Part shown: positions 44,156 to 53,750 of the stretch, piece by piece | Layout of the letters: each line of letters starts with the position of its first letter | Position numbering within the stretch: position 1 is the stretch's first letter | NCBI GenBank assembly: GCA_900317305.1 | Contig: ONGG01000001.1 | Span: forward strand, 1-64,000 | Length of the DNA stretch: 64,000 bases | Direction of reading: 5' to 3' | From: an uncultured Prevotellaceae bacterium | GTDB taxonomy: Bacteria > Bacteroidota > Bacteroidia > Bacteroidales > Bacteroidaceae | Position numbers and translations under genes: made by a program | Notes under the pieces: generated by a model | What the model was told of the DNA's origin: nothing | The model's input: only the letters and a program-made list of their open reading frames with translations | Database searches by the model: none

Positions 44156-45058
44156 ATGAGAAAATTAGTCTTTGTCGTACTGTTGGCACTATCCGCCCTG
44201 TCCATTCAGGCACAATTGCTCTATCGTATTTCAGGAAAGGACGCATCAGGCGCTTCCTATATCCTGGGTACATACCATTTCGCACCTTCCTCGTTCTGCG
44301 ACTCCATTCCTGGATTGTGGGACTCCTTCGCCCAAGTGAAGCAGGTGTGCGGCGAACTGGTGATGAGCGAAATGATGAATCCTGAAAACGTGATGAAACT
44401 CCAGAAAGCGATGATGCTTCCTGAGGGAAAGACCATCCAGACGTTGCTTACCGACGACGAGATGAAACGGCTCAACGCCTTTACCAAAGAGGTGTTGGGA
44501 ATGGATTTCACTGGCCCATTGCTCAGCCAATTGGGGTCATTCACTCCGGGTGCTCTCTATGAACAATTTATAGTGATGCTCTATCTGAGAAAAACACCCA
44601 ATTTCAACCCCAACGACGGTATCGACACTTACATGCAGACAAAAGGCTTGGAGAAAGGTTACAGCGTGACCGGATTCGAGTCTGTCGACCTGCAAATCAA
44701 GGCGCTCTTCCAGAGCCAGTCGCTTGAACGGCAGAAACAGGTGCTCATGTGCCTCATCAACAACAAGGAGATGATGGTCGACAACACAGATCGGCTGACG
44801 GCAGCCTATTTCAAACAAAATCTCGAGGAGATAGGCAAGATTGTCGACGAGAAGCGAAATGATGAGTGCGACACCACCGAAGAGGAGGAAGAGGTGCTCA
44901 TCTATGGACGGAACGCCAACTGGATGAGTCAGATGCCCCAAATGTTGAGAGAGAAAAGCACCCTCTTCGTAGTGGGCGCCGCACATCTCATTGGTGAAAA
45001 GGGCATGCTCCAACTGCTACGCAATGCAGGATATGTGGTGGAACCCGTCACAAAATAG
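44156..45058 (+). CDS. TraB/GumN family protein, secreted
   Basis: Start at ATG 44156 (MRKLVFVVLLALSALSIQA), a signal peptide; 300 residues. The TraB/GumN fold is marked by LYRISGKDASGASYILGTYHF near the start and by FVVGAAHLIGEKGMLQLLRNAGY at the end, the two halves of the family's metal-site signature (GTxH and GxxHLxG). Members are thought to be metal-dependent hydrolases; in vivo role is unclear. The FMN-binding protein gene follows 41 bp downstream. Confidence 0.88.
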   Translation: MRKLVFVVLLALSALSIQAQLLYRISGKDASGASYILGTYHFAPSSFCDSIPGLWDSFAQVKQVCGELVMSEMMNPENVMKLQKAMMLPEGKTIQTLLTDDEMKRLNAFTKEVLGMDFTGPLLSQLGSFTPGALYEQFIVMLYLRKTPNFNPNDGIDTYMQTKGLEKGYSVTGFESVDLQIKALFQSQSLERQKQVLMCLINNKEMMVDNTDRLTAAYFKQNLEEIGKIVDEKRNDECDTTEEEEEVLIYGRNANWMSQMPQMLREKSTLFVVGAAHLIGEKGMLQLLRNAGYVVEPVTK

Positions 45059-45099
45059 CATTTTCTTTGATTCAAAACCATATAAAGACCAAATTTTTA

Positions 45100-45498
45100 A
45101 TGAAAAAGTCAAATTTTAAGAGCGTGATGCTCTGTGCGGCTGCTGCCGCTTTCCTCCTCAGTGCCATGCCTGGCGACCAGGTCATCTCGAAGGAGGGCAA
45201 GTCTGTAGTAGTGAACACCACTTCTATCACAAAGTCTGTAAAAGGTTACATGAGTACCACACCGTTGAAAATCTACATCACCAACAATAAAATCGAGAAG
45301 ATCGAGGCCCTGCCCAACCAGGAGACTCCCAAGTATTTTACCAAGGTGAAGAAGCAGATGCTCGACAAGTGGGATGGAATGACCGTCAACAAGGCCATCA
45401 AGGCCAAGGTCGACGGCGTGACTGGAGCAACCTTGTCGTCGGATGCCGTCAGGAAAAATGTAGTACAAGGATTGGAGTATTACAAGAAAAACAAATAA
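45100..45498 (+). CDS. Secreted FMN-binding domain protein
   Basis: Start at ATG 45100 gives 132 residues with a signal peptide (SVMLCAAAAAFLLSAMPG). The rest is one FMN_bind domain, with the flavinylation motif DGVTGATLS near the C-terminus; the second threonine of that motif is where ApbE attaches FMN. Such domains transfer electrons in the periplasm. No other electron-transfer gene adjoins it, so partner and ApbE lie elsewhere. Terminator hairpin follows at 45507. Confidence 0.85.
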   Translation: MKKSNFKSVMLCAAAAAFLLSAMPGDQVISKEGKSVVVNTTSITKSVKGYMSTTPLKIYITNNKIEKIEALPNQETPKYFTKVKKQMLDKWDGMTVNKAIKAKVDGVTGATLSSDAVRKNVVQGLEYYKKNK

Positions 45499-45506
45499 AC
45501 CGTTTC

Positions 45507-45547
45507 CGAAAGCCCCTTCCACGCTCACTGCATGGAAGGGGCTTTCG
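45507..45547. terminator. Terminator hairpin between convergent genes
   Basis: cgaaagccccttcca / tggaaggggctttcg form a 15-bp perfect stem between the FMN-binding and LolA-like genes; it can serve both strands. Confidence 0.75.
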
Positions 45548-45585
45548 TATGTGTGAAGTTCAGGCTGTTTGTTCTGAATGTATGG

Positions 45586-46215
45586 CTATTTCTTCAAACG
45601 ATTGTCAATCCAGGTGAAATCCTTGTATTTAGATGCTGGAAAGGTAAAGGTGTCGTCAGAAATGTCGCCACTCTTGAAATGACTGATATTGATGGATGTC
45701 CAAAACCATAGGAGCTTGATTTTCAAACTCTTCGGAGCACGGGTCCTCTTGTCGATAATGGCCTTGGCATGCTTGATGTTGCATTTCGCCTTTTTGTGGG
45801 CATTAAGAGTCACGATGAAGTCGGTGCCCCCGTCTTCCACATAATAGTCGAAATCCAAGGGGTTGAACGTGAACTTGCTCTCATACTTTTCTCTTTCGGG
45901 ATTGTTGGCATCGAAAAGGGTCACCGTCTTTTTCTTCATGTCCACACGGCTGTATTTCACACCGTCACTCCAACTGAGGTAGCGTGATTCCTCATACCTC
46001 TTTTTCTTGCCCTTGTACCATATCCTCCCTTTCACCTTCATCACACCGATGATGTTGACATTATATTGCAGCGTGCTGCCCTGAGGACCAAATACCATGT
46101 CGTATGTGTGGTTGAAGATGCGGCGGGCTTGCTGGGCGTTGGGTGTCTCGTCGGCAATGACACTCGTCGAGGCACAGCAACCAAGCAGCAACATCAAAAG
46201 CATCAGCCGACGCAT
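45586..46215 (-). CDS. LolA-like periplasmic protein
   Basis: Start at ATG 46215 (MRRLMLLMLLLGCCASTSVIA) gives a signal peptide with a possible lipobox; 209 residues. The beta-pattern (LQYNVNIIGVMKVKGRIWYKGKKKRYEE, KTVTLFDANNPE, DYYVEDGGTDFIVTL) resembles the LolA/DUF4412 outer-membrane lipoprotein carrier fold found in many Bacteroidales proteins. True LolA genes are usually beside ftsK; this one is not, so it is a paralogue with unknown cargo. Confidence 0.6.
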   Translation of the reverse strand: MRRLMLLMLLLGCCASTSVIADETPNAQQARRIFNHTYDMVFGPQGSTLQYNVNIIGVMKVKGRIWYKGKKKRYEESRYLSWSDGVKYSRVDMKKKTVTLFDANNPEREKYESKFTFNPLDFDYYVEDGGTDFIVTLNAHKKAKCNIKHAKAIIDKRTRAPKSLKIKLLWFWTSINISHFKSGDISDDTFTFPASKYKDFTWIDNRLKK

Positions 46216-46463
46216 GGGCTGGAGGCGGTTTTTGCGGCGACAGGTCTTCTTGGCGCTGTTGGTGCCCAAAACCGAAGAGAAATGTTGGAAAAGTTCACAA
46301 TCCCTTGTCATCATAATGTATGGCTATTGAAAATGATTGCAAAATTACATATTAATCTCCAAATAAAGCAAAAATTATGCAAATCATTTTGCATGTTGGG
46401 TGTTTTTGACTATCTTCGCCTCAAATCTACATCATTATTTATTATCATCCCAAATTGTTTGTC

Positions 46464-46946
46464 ATGACACTATATATTATTATCATTTTGGTTACCGTCC
46501 TGATCCTTGGAATCCTATTTGGAAGGAAACGCTCTGACGAAAAATCCGATTATCAGCCTGAGCAATTCAGGCATAGCGGACACGATTGGGTCTTCAATGG
46601 TATTCTCGACATCGACCATCCCCCACATGACGACTCACCATTCCACGATTACGACCAGCCCATACAGTTGATGGTGAAGAAAGGATACGTGCATTGCGAT
46701 ATCACCATAGATGATACTGTAGGAGAGCGCGACCTTGGCCTTTTCCGTGCCGTGGCTGTGGCATCCGGCGATTCCGCCATCTCCATCCTCCGCGAGGGAA
46801 GGGTAGTGGCTTATGTCTCAAGTCAGGCCGACGCTCTGCGCAATGCCATTATCGCCAATGGCGGACAGGCAGAAGCCTATGGCTTTATTGCGGCTAAAGG
46901 CCAGCCTATGAGGTTGTTTGGCGAAGTGTGCATAGCCCGGCCCTGA
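46464..46946 (+). CDS. Unknown membrane-anchored protein
   Basis: Start at ATG 46464. The 160 residues begin with one membrane helix (LYIIIILVTVLILGILFG) followed by a soluble domain. It includes an Asp/His/Pro-rich stretch (DIDHPPHDDSPFHDYDQP) and a repeated beta pattern (FRAVAVASGDSAISILREGRVVAYVSS). No family is recognised. It stands between LolA-like and dapA genes. Confidence 0.6.
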   Translation: MTLYIIIILVTVLILGILFGRKRSDEKSDYQPEQFRHSGHDWVFNGILDIDHPPHDDSPFHDYDQPIQLMVKKGYVHCDITIDDTVGERDLGLFRAVAVASGDSAISILREGRVVAYVSSQADALRNAIIANGGQAEAYGFIAAKGQPMRLFGEVCIARP

Positions 46947-47055
46947 GCCGTGACCAAGGTTGGCAGAAAGGCAGCCACTTTACCCCCATTGGCTTTTTTG
47001 ATGTGTTATTGTAGTTTATCTCGCCCATTTATTCGCTTTTTTCATCCTTTTTTCG

Positions 47056-47064
47056 TAATTTTGC
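47056..47064 (+). promoter_or_regulatory. Bacteroidetes -7 box for dapA
   Basis: taattttgc, 49 bp before ATG 47114. Confidence 0.5.
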
Positions 47065-47113
47065 TGCCAAATTGTAATTCACGGCGACGGCCGTAATATT
47101 TTTTCGCAAAATC

Positions 47114-48004
47114 ATGACTATTCAGAATATCTTCAAGGGACTGGGCATAGCATTGGTGACACCATTCAAGACCGACGGAAGTGTCGATTACGAGGCACTG
47201 ACGAGGTTGATAGACTATCAGCTTGACAATGGCGCCGATTTCCTTTGCATTCTGGCTACCACGGGTGAGACTCCTTGCCTCACTGCCGAAGAGAAACTCA
47301 CCATCAAGAACCTCATTGTCAATCAGGTTAAAGGCCGCGTCCCCATCCTTATGGGATGCGGGGGAAACAACACCGCCGCTGTGGTGGAGGAGCTGCGCAA
47401 TGGTGACTTCAAGGGGGTCGATGGTATTCTCAGCGTTTGTCCCTATTACAACAAACCCTCTCAGGAGGGACTCTATCAGCACTTTAAGGCCATAGCCGCC
47501 GCCACATCACTTCCCGTTGTGCTCTACAACGTTCCTGGGCGTACGGGTATTTTGATGAGGGCTGAGACCACTTGCCGTCTCGCACGCGACTGCGAGAATA
47601 TCGTGGCTATCAAGGAGGCCAGTGGCAGTCTGGAACTTGTAGACGAGATTCTCAAGAACAAACCCGATGATTTCGATATCCTCAGTGGCGACGACTCGCT
47701 TACCTATCCTATGGTGGCTTGTGGCGCGGTAGGTGTCATCTCGGTCATTGGCAATGCGCTGCCCAAGGAGTTCTCGCGCATGATTCGCCTGGAGTTCAAC
47801 AACGAATATGCTGCCGCAAGGAAGATTCACCACAAATTCACCGACCTTTACAGCCTGCTGTTCGTCGATGGCAACCCGGCCGGAGTCAAGGCCCTGCTGC
47901 ATGAGATGGGATTCATTGAGAATGTGCTGCGCCTGCCGCTTGTTCCAACGAGGGTGGCCACGCTGCAGAAAATGAGCGAGATTCTCAAAAGTTTGAAACT
48001 CTGA
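47114..48004 (+). CDS. dapA: 4-hydroxy-tetrahydrodipicolinate synthase
   Basis: A 296-residue (beta/alpha)8 enzyme of the DapA family, condensing pyruvate and aspartate semialdehyde in lysine and diaminopimelate synthesis. Visible motifs: GIALVTPFKTDGSVDYEAL, ATTGETPCLTAEEK, YYNKPSQEGLYQHF (Tyr near 135), YNVPGRTG, and the Schiff-base lysine in VAIKEASG (near residue 166). The length and motif order are those of true DapA rather than of sialic acid lyases. It stands alone with its own promoter. Confidence 0.95.
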   Translation: MTIQNIFKGLGIALVTPFKTDGSVDYEALTRLIDYQLDNGADFLCILATTGETPCLTAEEKLTIKNLIVNQVKGRVPILMGCGGNNTAAVVEELRNGDFKGVDGILSVCPYYNKPSQEGLYQHFKAIAAATSLPVVLYNVPGRTGILMRAETTCRLARDCENIVAIKEASGSLELVDEILKNKPDDFDILSGDDSLTYPMVACGAVGVISVIGNALPKEFSRMIRLEFNNEYAAARKIHHKFTDLYSLLFVDGNPAGVKALLHEMGFIENVLRLPLVPTRVATLQKMSEILKSLKL

Positions 48005-48070
48005 TTCCCGTAACGTTTTTTCAGAACTGTCTTTTGGGGTTTATCACCTCTAGAATAACACACGCAACCA

Positions 48071-48955
48071 ATGGAAGAGAGGAAAATTATTCATGAGATT
48101 ACACCTTTGATGGGAAAGGATGTGCTCTATATTGCCGACCGAAGGAAGAAAGAGTTCACCTATCCCATCCATAACCATGAGGTTTTTGAACTCAATTTCG
48201 TGGAGCATGCTCCTGGTGTGAGGCGCATCGTGGGCGACAGCAGCGAGGTGATAGGCGAGTACGACCTGGTGCTCATCACCAGCCCCGACTTGGAGCATGT
48301 GTGGGAGCAAAACACTTGCACGAGTGAGGAGATCCGGGAGATTACCGTGCAGTTCGATTTCCGTATGACAGAGGAGTCGCTCTTTGCCCGTACACCGTTC
48401 CTCTCTATGCGGAAAATGATGAACGAGGCACAAAAGGGACTCAGTTTCCCGCTCAATGCCATCATGAAAGTCTATGGCTTGCTCGACTCGCTGAGCAGCA
48501 TCAAGGAGGGCTTCTATGCGGTCACTCAGTTCATCACCATTCTCTATGAACTTTCCAAATGTCCTGGTGCCAAACCTTTGGCTTCCTCCAGTTTTGCCAA
48601 AATCGCTGTCGAGGACGACAGCCGCAGGATACTCAAGGTGAAGAACTTCATCAGTAAGAACTACCAGGACGAGATACGCCTTCCACAACTGTCCGACATC
48701 GCCGGGATGAGTCCCAGCGCCTTCAGCCGGTTCTTCAAACTCCACACTGGCCGTAATCTCACGGAGTACATCATCGACATCCGCCTGGGGGCCGCCTCAC
48801 GTATGCTTGTCGACACGGCCCAGAGTGTGTCGGAAATCAGTTTCAAGTGCGGGTTCAATAACCTCAGCAACTTCAACCGCATCTTCAAGAAAAAGAAGGG
48901 ATGTAGCCCTACGGAATTTCGTGAGAATTACCACAAAACGCGCATCATCATCTGA
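48071..48955 (+). CDS. AraC-family transcriptional regulator
   Basis: A 294-residue protein. The N-terminal cupin-like sensor (YPIHNHEVFELNFVEHAPGVRRIVGDSS) is followed by a helical middle and a C-terminal double helix-turn-helix of the AraC type (IRLPQLSDIAGMSPSAFSRFFKLHTGRNLTEY, VSEISFKCGFNNLSNFNRIFKKKKGCSPTEFRE). The hexuronate-type transporter gene follows in the same direction after about 127 bp with its own -7 box. It probably controls that transporter in response to a sugar or uronic acid; this is inference from adjacency. Confidence 0.88.
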   Translation: MEERKIIHEITPLMGKDVLYIADRRKKEFTYPIHNHEVFELNFVEHAPGVRRIVGDSSEVIGEYDLVLITSPDLEHVWEQNTCTSEEIREITVQFDFRMTEESLFARTPFLSMRKMMNEAQKGLSFPLNAIMKVYGLLDSLSSIKEGFYAVTQFITILYELSKCPGAKPLASSSFAKIAVEDDSRRILKVKNFISKNYQDEIRLPQLSDIAGMSPSAFSRFFKLHTGRNLTEYIIDIRLGAASRMLVDTAQSVSEISFKCGFNNLSNFNRIFKKKKGCSPTEFRENYHKTRIII

Positions 48956-49037
48956 TATTTGTGCTTTTTTGAGGGCTTTCTGCATCTTTACACACATATT
49001 TTTCACGGCAAGAGGCGAGTATTTCGTTTTTTTTGTG

Positions 49038-49046
49038 TAAGTTTGC
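49038..49046 (+). promoter_or_regulatory. Bacteroidetes -7 box for the hexuronate-type transporter
   Basis: taagtttgc, 36 bp before ATG 49083. Confidence 0.5.
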
Positions 49047-49082
49047 ACAAATTTGGAAAATCAAACTAATCATATCAAAAAA

Positions 49083-50555
49083 ATGAGTCCAATTCAAACT
49101 ACTAAAATGACCAACTATCGTTGGATTATTTGCTCGATGTTGTTCTTCGCTACCACGGTCAACTATATGGACCGTCAGGTGCTCTCACTCACTTGGAAGG
49201 ACTTCATTGCCCCTGAGTTCCACTGGACTGATGGCGACTATGGCACCATCACAGCGGTTTTCTCCATTCTCTATGCGGTGTTCTGCCTCTTTGCAGGTAA
49301 GTTCATCGATTGGATGGGTACGAAGAAAGGATACCTCTGGGCCATCTTCGTGTGGTCGCTTGGCGCATGCCTCCATGCTGCATGTGGATGGGTCACTATG
49401 GAATATGTGGGCCTTGAGAGCGTTACAGCGCTCCGTGCTGTAAAGGCTGGTTCCGACATGGCAGTGAGCATCGCCACCGTCAGTGTTTATCTGTTCCTCT
49501 TCTGCCGCGCCGTCCTGGCGTTGGGTGAGAGTGGAAACTTCCCTGCAGCCATCAAGGTGACGGCAGAGTATTTCCCAAAGAAAGACCGTGCCTTCGCCAC
49601 TTCCATTTTCAATGCCGGTGCATCGGTAGGCGCTCTTGCCGCTCCTATCAGTATTCCGCCATTGGCCGAGGCTTTCGGTTGGGAGATGGCTTTCATCATC
49701 ATTGGTGGACTCGGATTCATTTGGATGGCATTGTGGGTGTTTGTTTACGACAAGCCCAATAAGAGCAAGCATGTGAACGCTGCCGAGCTTACTTATATCA
49801 ATCAGGACGCCGAGACCGAGGAAGACCCGAAAGAAGCCAACGACGAAGGACCGGCTATCGGTTTCGCCAAGTGTTTCACCTTCAAGCAGACCTGGTCGTT
49901 CATCGTGGGTAAATTCATGACCGATGGTGTTTGGTGGTTCTACCTCTTCTGGGCACCTGCATATTTCTCCGACCAGTTCGGTTACAAGTCGAGTTCCACA
50001 ATGGGACAGCTGCTCATCTTCACGCTTTATCTGATTGTTACCGTCATTTCCATCTTTGGCGGATACCTTCCCAAATTGTTTGTCGAGAAGCGCGGTATGA
50101 ATCCTTATGCCGGCCGTATGCTGGCTATGCTTATCTTCGCCTTCTTCCCACTGTTCGCACTCTTCGCACAGCCTCTGGCCATGTGGGAGGGCAGCCCAAT
50201 CGACCCTGCATGGTGGCCCGCCATCATCATCGGTCTGGCTGGTGCTGGACATCAGGCCTGGTCGGCCAACATCTTCTCGACCGTGGGCGACATGTTCCCC
50301 AAATCCACCATTGCCACCATCACTGGTATCGGTGCCATGGCAGGTGGCTTGGGCTCGATGCTCATCAACAAAATCTCTGGCAACCTGTTTGATTATGCCG
50401 AGGGCCAGGGCTCCGCTTTCACATTCTTAGGATTTGAGGGCAAACCTGCTGCCTATATGATTGTCTTCTGCTTCTGCGCTGTGGCCTATCTCATCGGTTG
50501 GATCGTGATGAAGACTCTGGTGCCCAAATACAAGCCAGTGGTTGTAGAGGACTAA
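49083..50555 (+). CDS. MFS transporter, hexuronate (ExuT)-type
   Basis: Start at ATG 49083 gives 490 residues with about 12 membrane helices. The start WIICSMLFFATTVNYMDRQVLSL and the motif GKFIDWMGTKKGYLWA are typical of the anion:cation symporter branch (ExuT/glucarate transporters), and GESGNFPAAIKVTAEYFPKKDRAFAT is its hallmark. These symporters import glucuronate and galacturonate. This agrees with the GH115/CE15 enzymes elsewhere in the window and with the AraC regulator just upstream. A longer loop (EDPKEANDEGP) lies mid-protein. A terminator follows. Confidence 0.87.
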   Translation: MSPIQTTKMTNYRWIICSMLFFATTVNYMDRQVLSLTWKDFIAPEFHWTDGDYGTITAVFSILYAVFCLFAGKFIDWMGTKKGYLWAIFVWSLGACLHAACGWVTMEYVGLESVTALRAVKAGSDMAVSIATVSVYLFLFCRAVLALGESGNFPAAIKVTAEYFPKKDRAFATSIFNAGASVGALAAPISIPPLAEAFGWEMAFIIIGGLGFIWMALWVFVYDKPNKSKHVNAAELTYINQDAETEEDPKEANDEGPAIGFAKCFTFKQTWSFIVGKFMTDGVWWFYLFWAPAYFSDQFGYKSSSTMGQLLIFTLYLIVTVISIFGGYLPKLFVEKRGMNPYAGRMLAMLIFAFFPLFALFAQPLAMWEGSPIDPAWWPAIIIGLAGAGHQAWSANIFSTVGDMFPKSTIATITGIGAMAGGLGSMLINKISGNLFDYAEGQGSAFTFLGFEGKPAAYMIVFCFCAVAYLIGWIVMKTLVPKYKPVVVED

Positions 50556-50585
50556 TTTGTGACATCCTTTTTCACTTATATAGTT

Positions 50586-50623
50586 CAAGGGCAGGCCTGA
50601 AGCGGCTTGCCCTTGTCTTTTCT
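50586..50623 (+). terminator. Terminator after the transporter gene
   Basis: caagggca / tgcccttg stem with a GC-rich loop and a following T-rich run, about 30 bp after the stop codon. Confidence 0.7.
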
Positions 50624-50686
50624 CCTGTATATGGCGTAATAGTGTAAAAAAACGCCCATCCTTTTCTCCATCAAGGTAAAAATTGC

Positions 50687-50695
50687 TAATTTTGC
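50687..50695 (+). promoter_or_regulatory. Bacteroidetes -7 box for the CotH-family gene
   Basis: taattttgc, 25 bp before ATG 50721. Confidence 0.5.
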
Positions 50696-50720
50696 AATTC
50701 AATTGTTTGTCTTGTGTAGT

Positions 50721-52361
50721 ATGAAAGGATTTCTTCACCCTATATCATTATCCAACAGATGGGCTGTTAGGCTCTCGTTCTTGATTCTTTCGGTGGTTTG
50801 TGTCTCTCTTGGAGCACATGCGCAGCGGTGGGACAACTATCCTCCTGCCAACAAGTACGTACGTCTCACGCAGACCAATCTTCCAATCGTCTTCATCAAC
50901 GTCAATACAACGATGATTTTGCGTGAGGAGCGCATCACGGCCAGAATGAAAATCATCGATAATGGCGAGGGCGAACTCAATTATGCCGACACGGTGACCC
51001 ACCCTGGCCAACGTATTGATTACGATGGGTATGCCGCCATCAAGTACAGGGGAAACTCTTCCTTCGACGCATCCGACAAAAAACCGTATTCCATCAAACT
51101 TATCGACAAACCGCTCGAGGAGGGAGGAGAGAAACTCAAGGCCAAACTCTTGGGAATGGGAAAGGACAACGACTGGGTGCTCCTGGCTCCTTATTCCGAC
51201 AAGAGCATGATACGCGACGTGCTCTCGTTCGAACTGGCCCGCCGCTATTTCGATTTCGTTCCCCATGCCCGGTTCTGCGAACTCTTCCTCGATGGCACAT
51301 ATTATGGTGTCTATATCCTCAGTGAGCGGGTGCGGAAAGGCAAGCATAGGCTTCCGCTGAACGACCCCGGTGAGGATAATGGCGACCTTACAGGCGACTA
51401 TCATTTCGAGATCGACCGCCCCGACGAGCCTCATGTCTACTATTCCAAGCAGCGGCCCGTCTTCAACAACGGCACCCGCATCAATTGGCGCTCCATTTGC
51501 TTCCAGTACAAATCGCCTGAGTATGAGGATTTTGCCACTCTTCCTGGAGGAACCCGACTGGCCATGATCAACGAACTCGACAAGATGGAGACGGCCTTGG
51601 CTTCCAACAATTATACAGATCCCGACCTGGGTTATGCCAAATACATCGATGTCACGTCGTTCATCGACTATCAACTATCCACGGAGTTCGCTTTCAATAT
51701 TGACGGTTACCGGTTGAGTACCAATATCTACAAGATGAGCAAGACCCATGCTGAGAATGAGGGACTTGACCATCGTTGGAAGATGTCGCTCTGGGACATG
51801 AACATTGCTTTCGGCAATGCCAACTATTATGAGGGCAACCGCACCGACAAGTGGCAGTATGAGTTCAACGACAGGCATGCCTATGAGGATGGCAATGTGG
51901 TGCCGTTCTGGTGGCAGCGGCTGATGAGCGACCCGGAGTATGTGAGACAGTTGAAAACGCGGTGGACGCAGTATCGGCAGGAGGATTATTCTGATGAGCA
52001 CATCGAGTTTGTCATCGACTCTTTGGTAACGAAACTGACCTGTGAGGGGGCAGTAGACCGCAACCAGCAGGCTTGGAGGATAATAGGCAAGAATGTGTGG
52101 CCCAATTATTTCGTGGGGCAGACATATGGCGAGGAAATCGATTACCTCAAGGATTGGATACAGAAACGGGTGGCTTACCTCGACAAGAACTGGTATGATG
52201 AGCAGCTCGACATTCCTCAGCTCACCAATGGCAATGAAGGACGCTCCGCATTGCCGTCACGTGTCTACACCATCGACGGACAGCGTGTCAATGTGCCACG
52301 AAAGGGAATCAATATTATCAGACGGGCCGACGGCTCCACTTATAAAATAGGTATAAGGTAA
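50721..52361 (+). CDS. Secreted CotH-kinase-family protein
   Basis: Start at ATG 50721; 546 residues with an N-terminal signal segment (FLILSVVCVSLGAHA). The CotH domain covers about 90-450: YRGNSSFDASDKKPYSIKL, MIRDVLSFELARRYF, GVYILSERVRKGKHR, and the Asp motif SLWDMNIAFGNANYYEG. CotH proteins are atypical protein kinases in spore formers; secreted Bacteroidetes relatives have unknown targets. The end (RVYTIDGQRVNVPRKGINII) is the short C-terminal motif found on many Prevotella secreted proteins. Confidence 0.88.
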   Translation: MKGFLHPISLSNRWAVRLSFLILSVVCVSLGAHAQRWDNYPPANKYVRLTQTNLPIVFINVNTTMILREERITARMKIIDNGEGELNYADTVTHPGQRIDYDGYAAIKYRGNSSFDASDKKPYSIKLIDKPLEEGGEKLKAKLLGMGKDNDWVLLAPYSDKSMIRDVLSFELARRYFDFVPHARFCELFLDGTYYGVYILSERVRKGKHRLPLNDPGEDNGDLTGDYHFEIDRPDEPHVYYSKQRPVFNNGTRINWRSICFQYKSPEYEDFATLPGGTRLAMINELDKMETALASNNYTDPDLGYAKYIDVTSFIDYQLSTEFAFNIDGYRLSTNIYKMSKTHAENEGLDHRWKMSLWDMNIAFGNANYYEGNRTDKWQYEFNDRHAYEDGNVVPFWWQRLMSDPEYVRQLKTRWTQYRQEDYSDEHIEFVIDSLVTKLTCEGAVDRNQQAWRIIGKNVWPNYFVGQTYGEEIDYLKDWIQKRVAYLDKNWYDEQLDIPQLTNGNEGRSALPSRVYTIDGQRVNVPRKGINIIRRADGSTYKIGIR

Positions 52362-52386
52362 GTGGCCAAATACACCTTGGCGTGCG

Positions 52387-53718
52387 TTATTTCACGATGC
52401 TCTTGCCATCGGCTTGGTGGAGTATCTCCAGACAGTTCTTGCTGAAGGCGTTGCCATAGGCGTTGAAGGTGCTGCAGGCGAAGAGCAGGTCGGTGATGCC
52501 CTGCTGCTCGATGTACTTTTTCAAGTTGAGGTGGAAATAACGGTTGTCGATGACAAAAATGTCTTCGAAAGAATAGAACAGATAGCCGGGGATGGTGTTG
52601 CCAAAACTGTCTTTGATAATCAGCACTTTCCTGCCGTTTCCCACCGATGTGCTCACGTGGGTCACGCGCTGGTCGCTGCCCATGAATGTGCTGTAGGCTC
52701 CCGACCCACCATCCTTGAAACGGTAGAAGAAGCGCTCGGTGGTAGGACCAGACACTTTCGTGATCTTGTAGTCCTTGTTGGTGGTATAGGTCAGGTAGGT
52801 GGTGGTATACTCGATATCCTTCGGCACATAGTATACGAAATCCTCAGGGGCTTCCTTGATGGAGATGTCTTTCGAATAGCCATACATCGTGCCGACGAAG
52901 CGCTTCACCTCCTTGCGCTCGTAGCTGTCAAGGTCCTTGAAGTCGACACCGGCCGACTTGGCAAACTCCGCGGCTGCGTAATAGCCACCAAGGGGCGCCC
53001 AATGATGGTCGGTGCGCAGGAAGATGGGTTCGTCGGCGTGGTTGCCAAGGGTGTTGTACACATTCACGAAGGTGACGTCGGGTGAAAGTTGCTCCTGGAT
53101 GCTCTTCAGGGTGGCCAGTTGTGATTTGGAGCGTTTTTTCCAACTCTCGGGCAGGTAGTACTCCGCGGCGTTGGGTATCACCATAGCGTAAATCCTCACC
53201 CTTTCTCCAATTTCTTCTTGGTAGGTGTTGGCCATCTTGGCGAATTTGCCTCCTCCATTCACTCCTCCATAGGCCATCAGCGCACGCACATTGCTGCCAC
53301 TACCCACGATGATGATGCCTGCATGGGCCATCTTGGCCTTCCCCTCGGTCGACACATTGTTGGAGTATTTGCCCAGTTCCTCTTCTTCCTCCACAGCCTC
53401 TTCCATCTCACCTTCTTCCATCATGTCGTCGGCGGCATGAAAGGTCACATTGTCGTCGGAGAGCACCAACCGCTCGAGGTCCTTGATCTTCATGCTCAGG
53501 GTCATGAGGCGCTCACGGTAGGGCTCACTGTCGCTGAACCACGACGATACCTCACTGGTCCATGTGCCTTGGGCCAACTTGCTCACACTCCATTCTGGGA
53601 ATTGGGCCAGGTCGCGCTTCTCCACCTCAGAGTATTTGGGGCGGGGAAACGTGGTGAGGATGATGGTGGCGGCTATGAAGACCACGCTCATCACGGTGAT
53701 GTAGATTTTGTTGTGCAT
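52387..53718 (-). CDS. DHHW/AlgX-like O-acetylation protein, second copy
   Basis: A 443-residue protein with an N-terminal membrane anchor (MHNKIYITVMSVVFIAATIILTT). The SGNH-like AlgX/AlgJ (DHHW) domain spans about 130-440: GIIIVGSGSNVRALM, FLRTDHHWAPLGGYYAAAEFAKSAG (Asp-His pair) and the Ser motif VLIIKDSFGNTIPGYLFYSF. An acidic insert (EEGEMEEAVEEEEELG) lies near residue 110 and is absent from the paralogue at 53751. AlgX/AlgJ-type proteins transfer acetyl groups to a periplasmic polysaccharide together with an MBOAT protein, as found upstream here. It begins 32 bp after the paralogue's stop. Confidence 0.82.
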   Translation of the reverse strand: MHNKIYITVMSVVFIAATIILTTFPRPKYSEVEKRDLAQFPEWSVSKLAQGTWTSEVSSWFSDSEPYRERLMTLSMKIKDLERLVLSDDNVTFHAADDMMEEGEMEEAVEEEEELGKYSNNVSTEGKAKMAHAGIIIVGSGSNVRALMAYGGVNGGGKFAKMANTYQEEIGERVRIYAMVIPNAAEYYLPESWKKRSKSQLATLKSIQEQLSPDVTFVNVYNTLGNHADEPIFLRTDHHWAPLGGYYAAAEFAKSAGVDFKDLDSYERKEVKRFVGTMYGYSKDISIKEAPEDFVYYVPKDIEYTTTYLTYTTNKDYKITKVSGPTTERFFYRFKDGGSGAYSTFMGSDQRVTHVSTSVGNGRKVLIIKDSFGNTIPGYLFYSFEDIFVIDNRYFHLNLKKYIEQQGITDLLFACSTFNAYGNAFSKNCLEILHQADGKSIVK

Positions 53719-53750
53719 GGCTGGAGTGGCAGACGTTTAGGGTGCTGTGT

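Noticed and set aside
49185-50252. Long antisense frame opposite the hexuronate-type transporter
   Set aside because: Composition follows the transporter's codon structure; no protein motif is visible.
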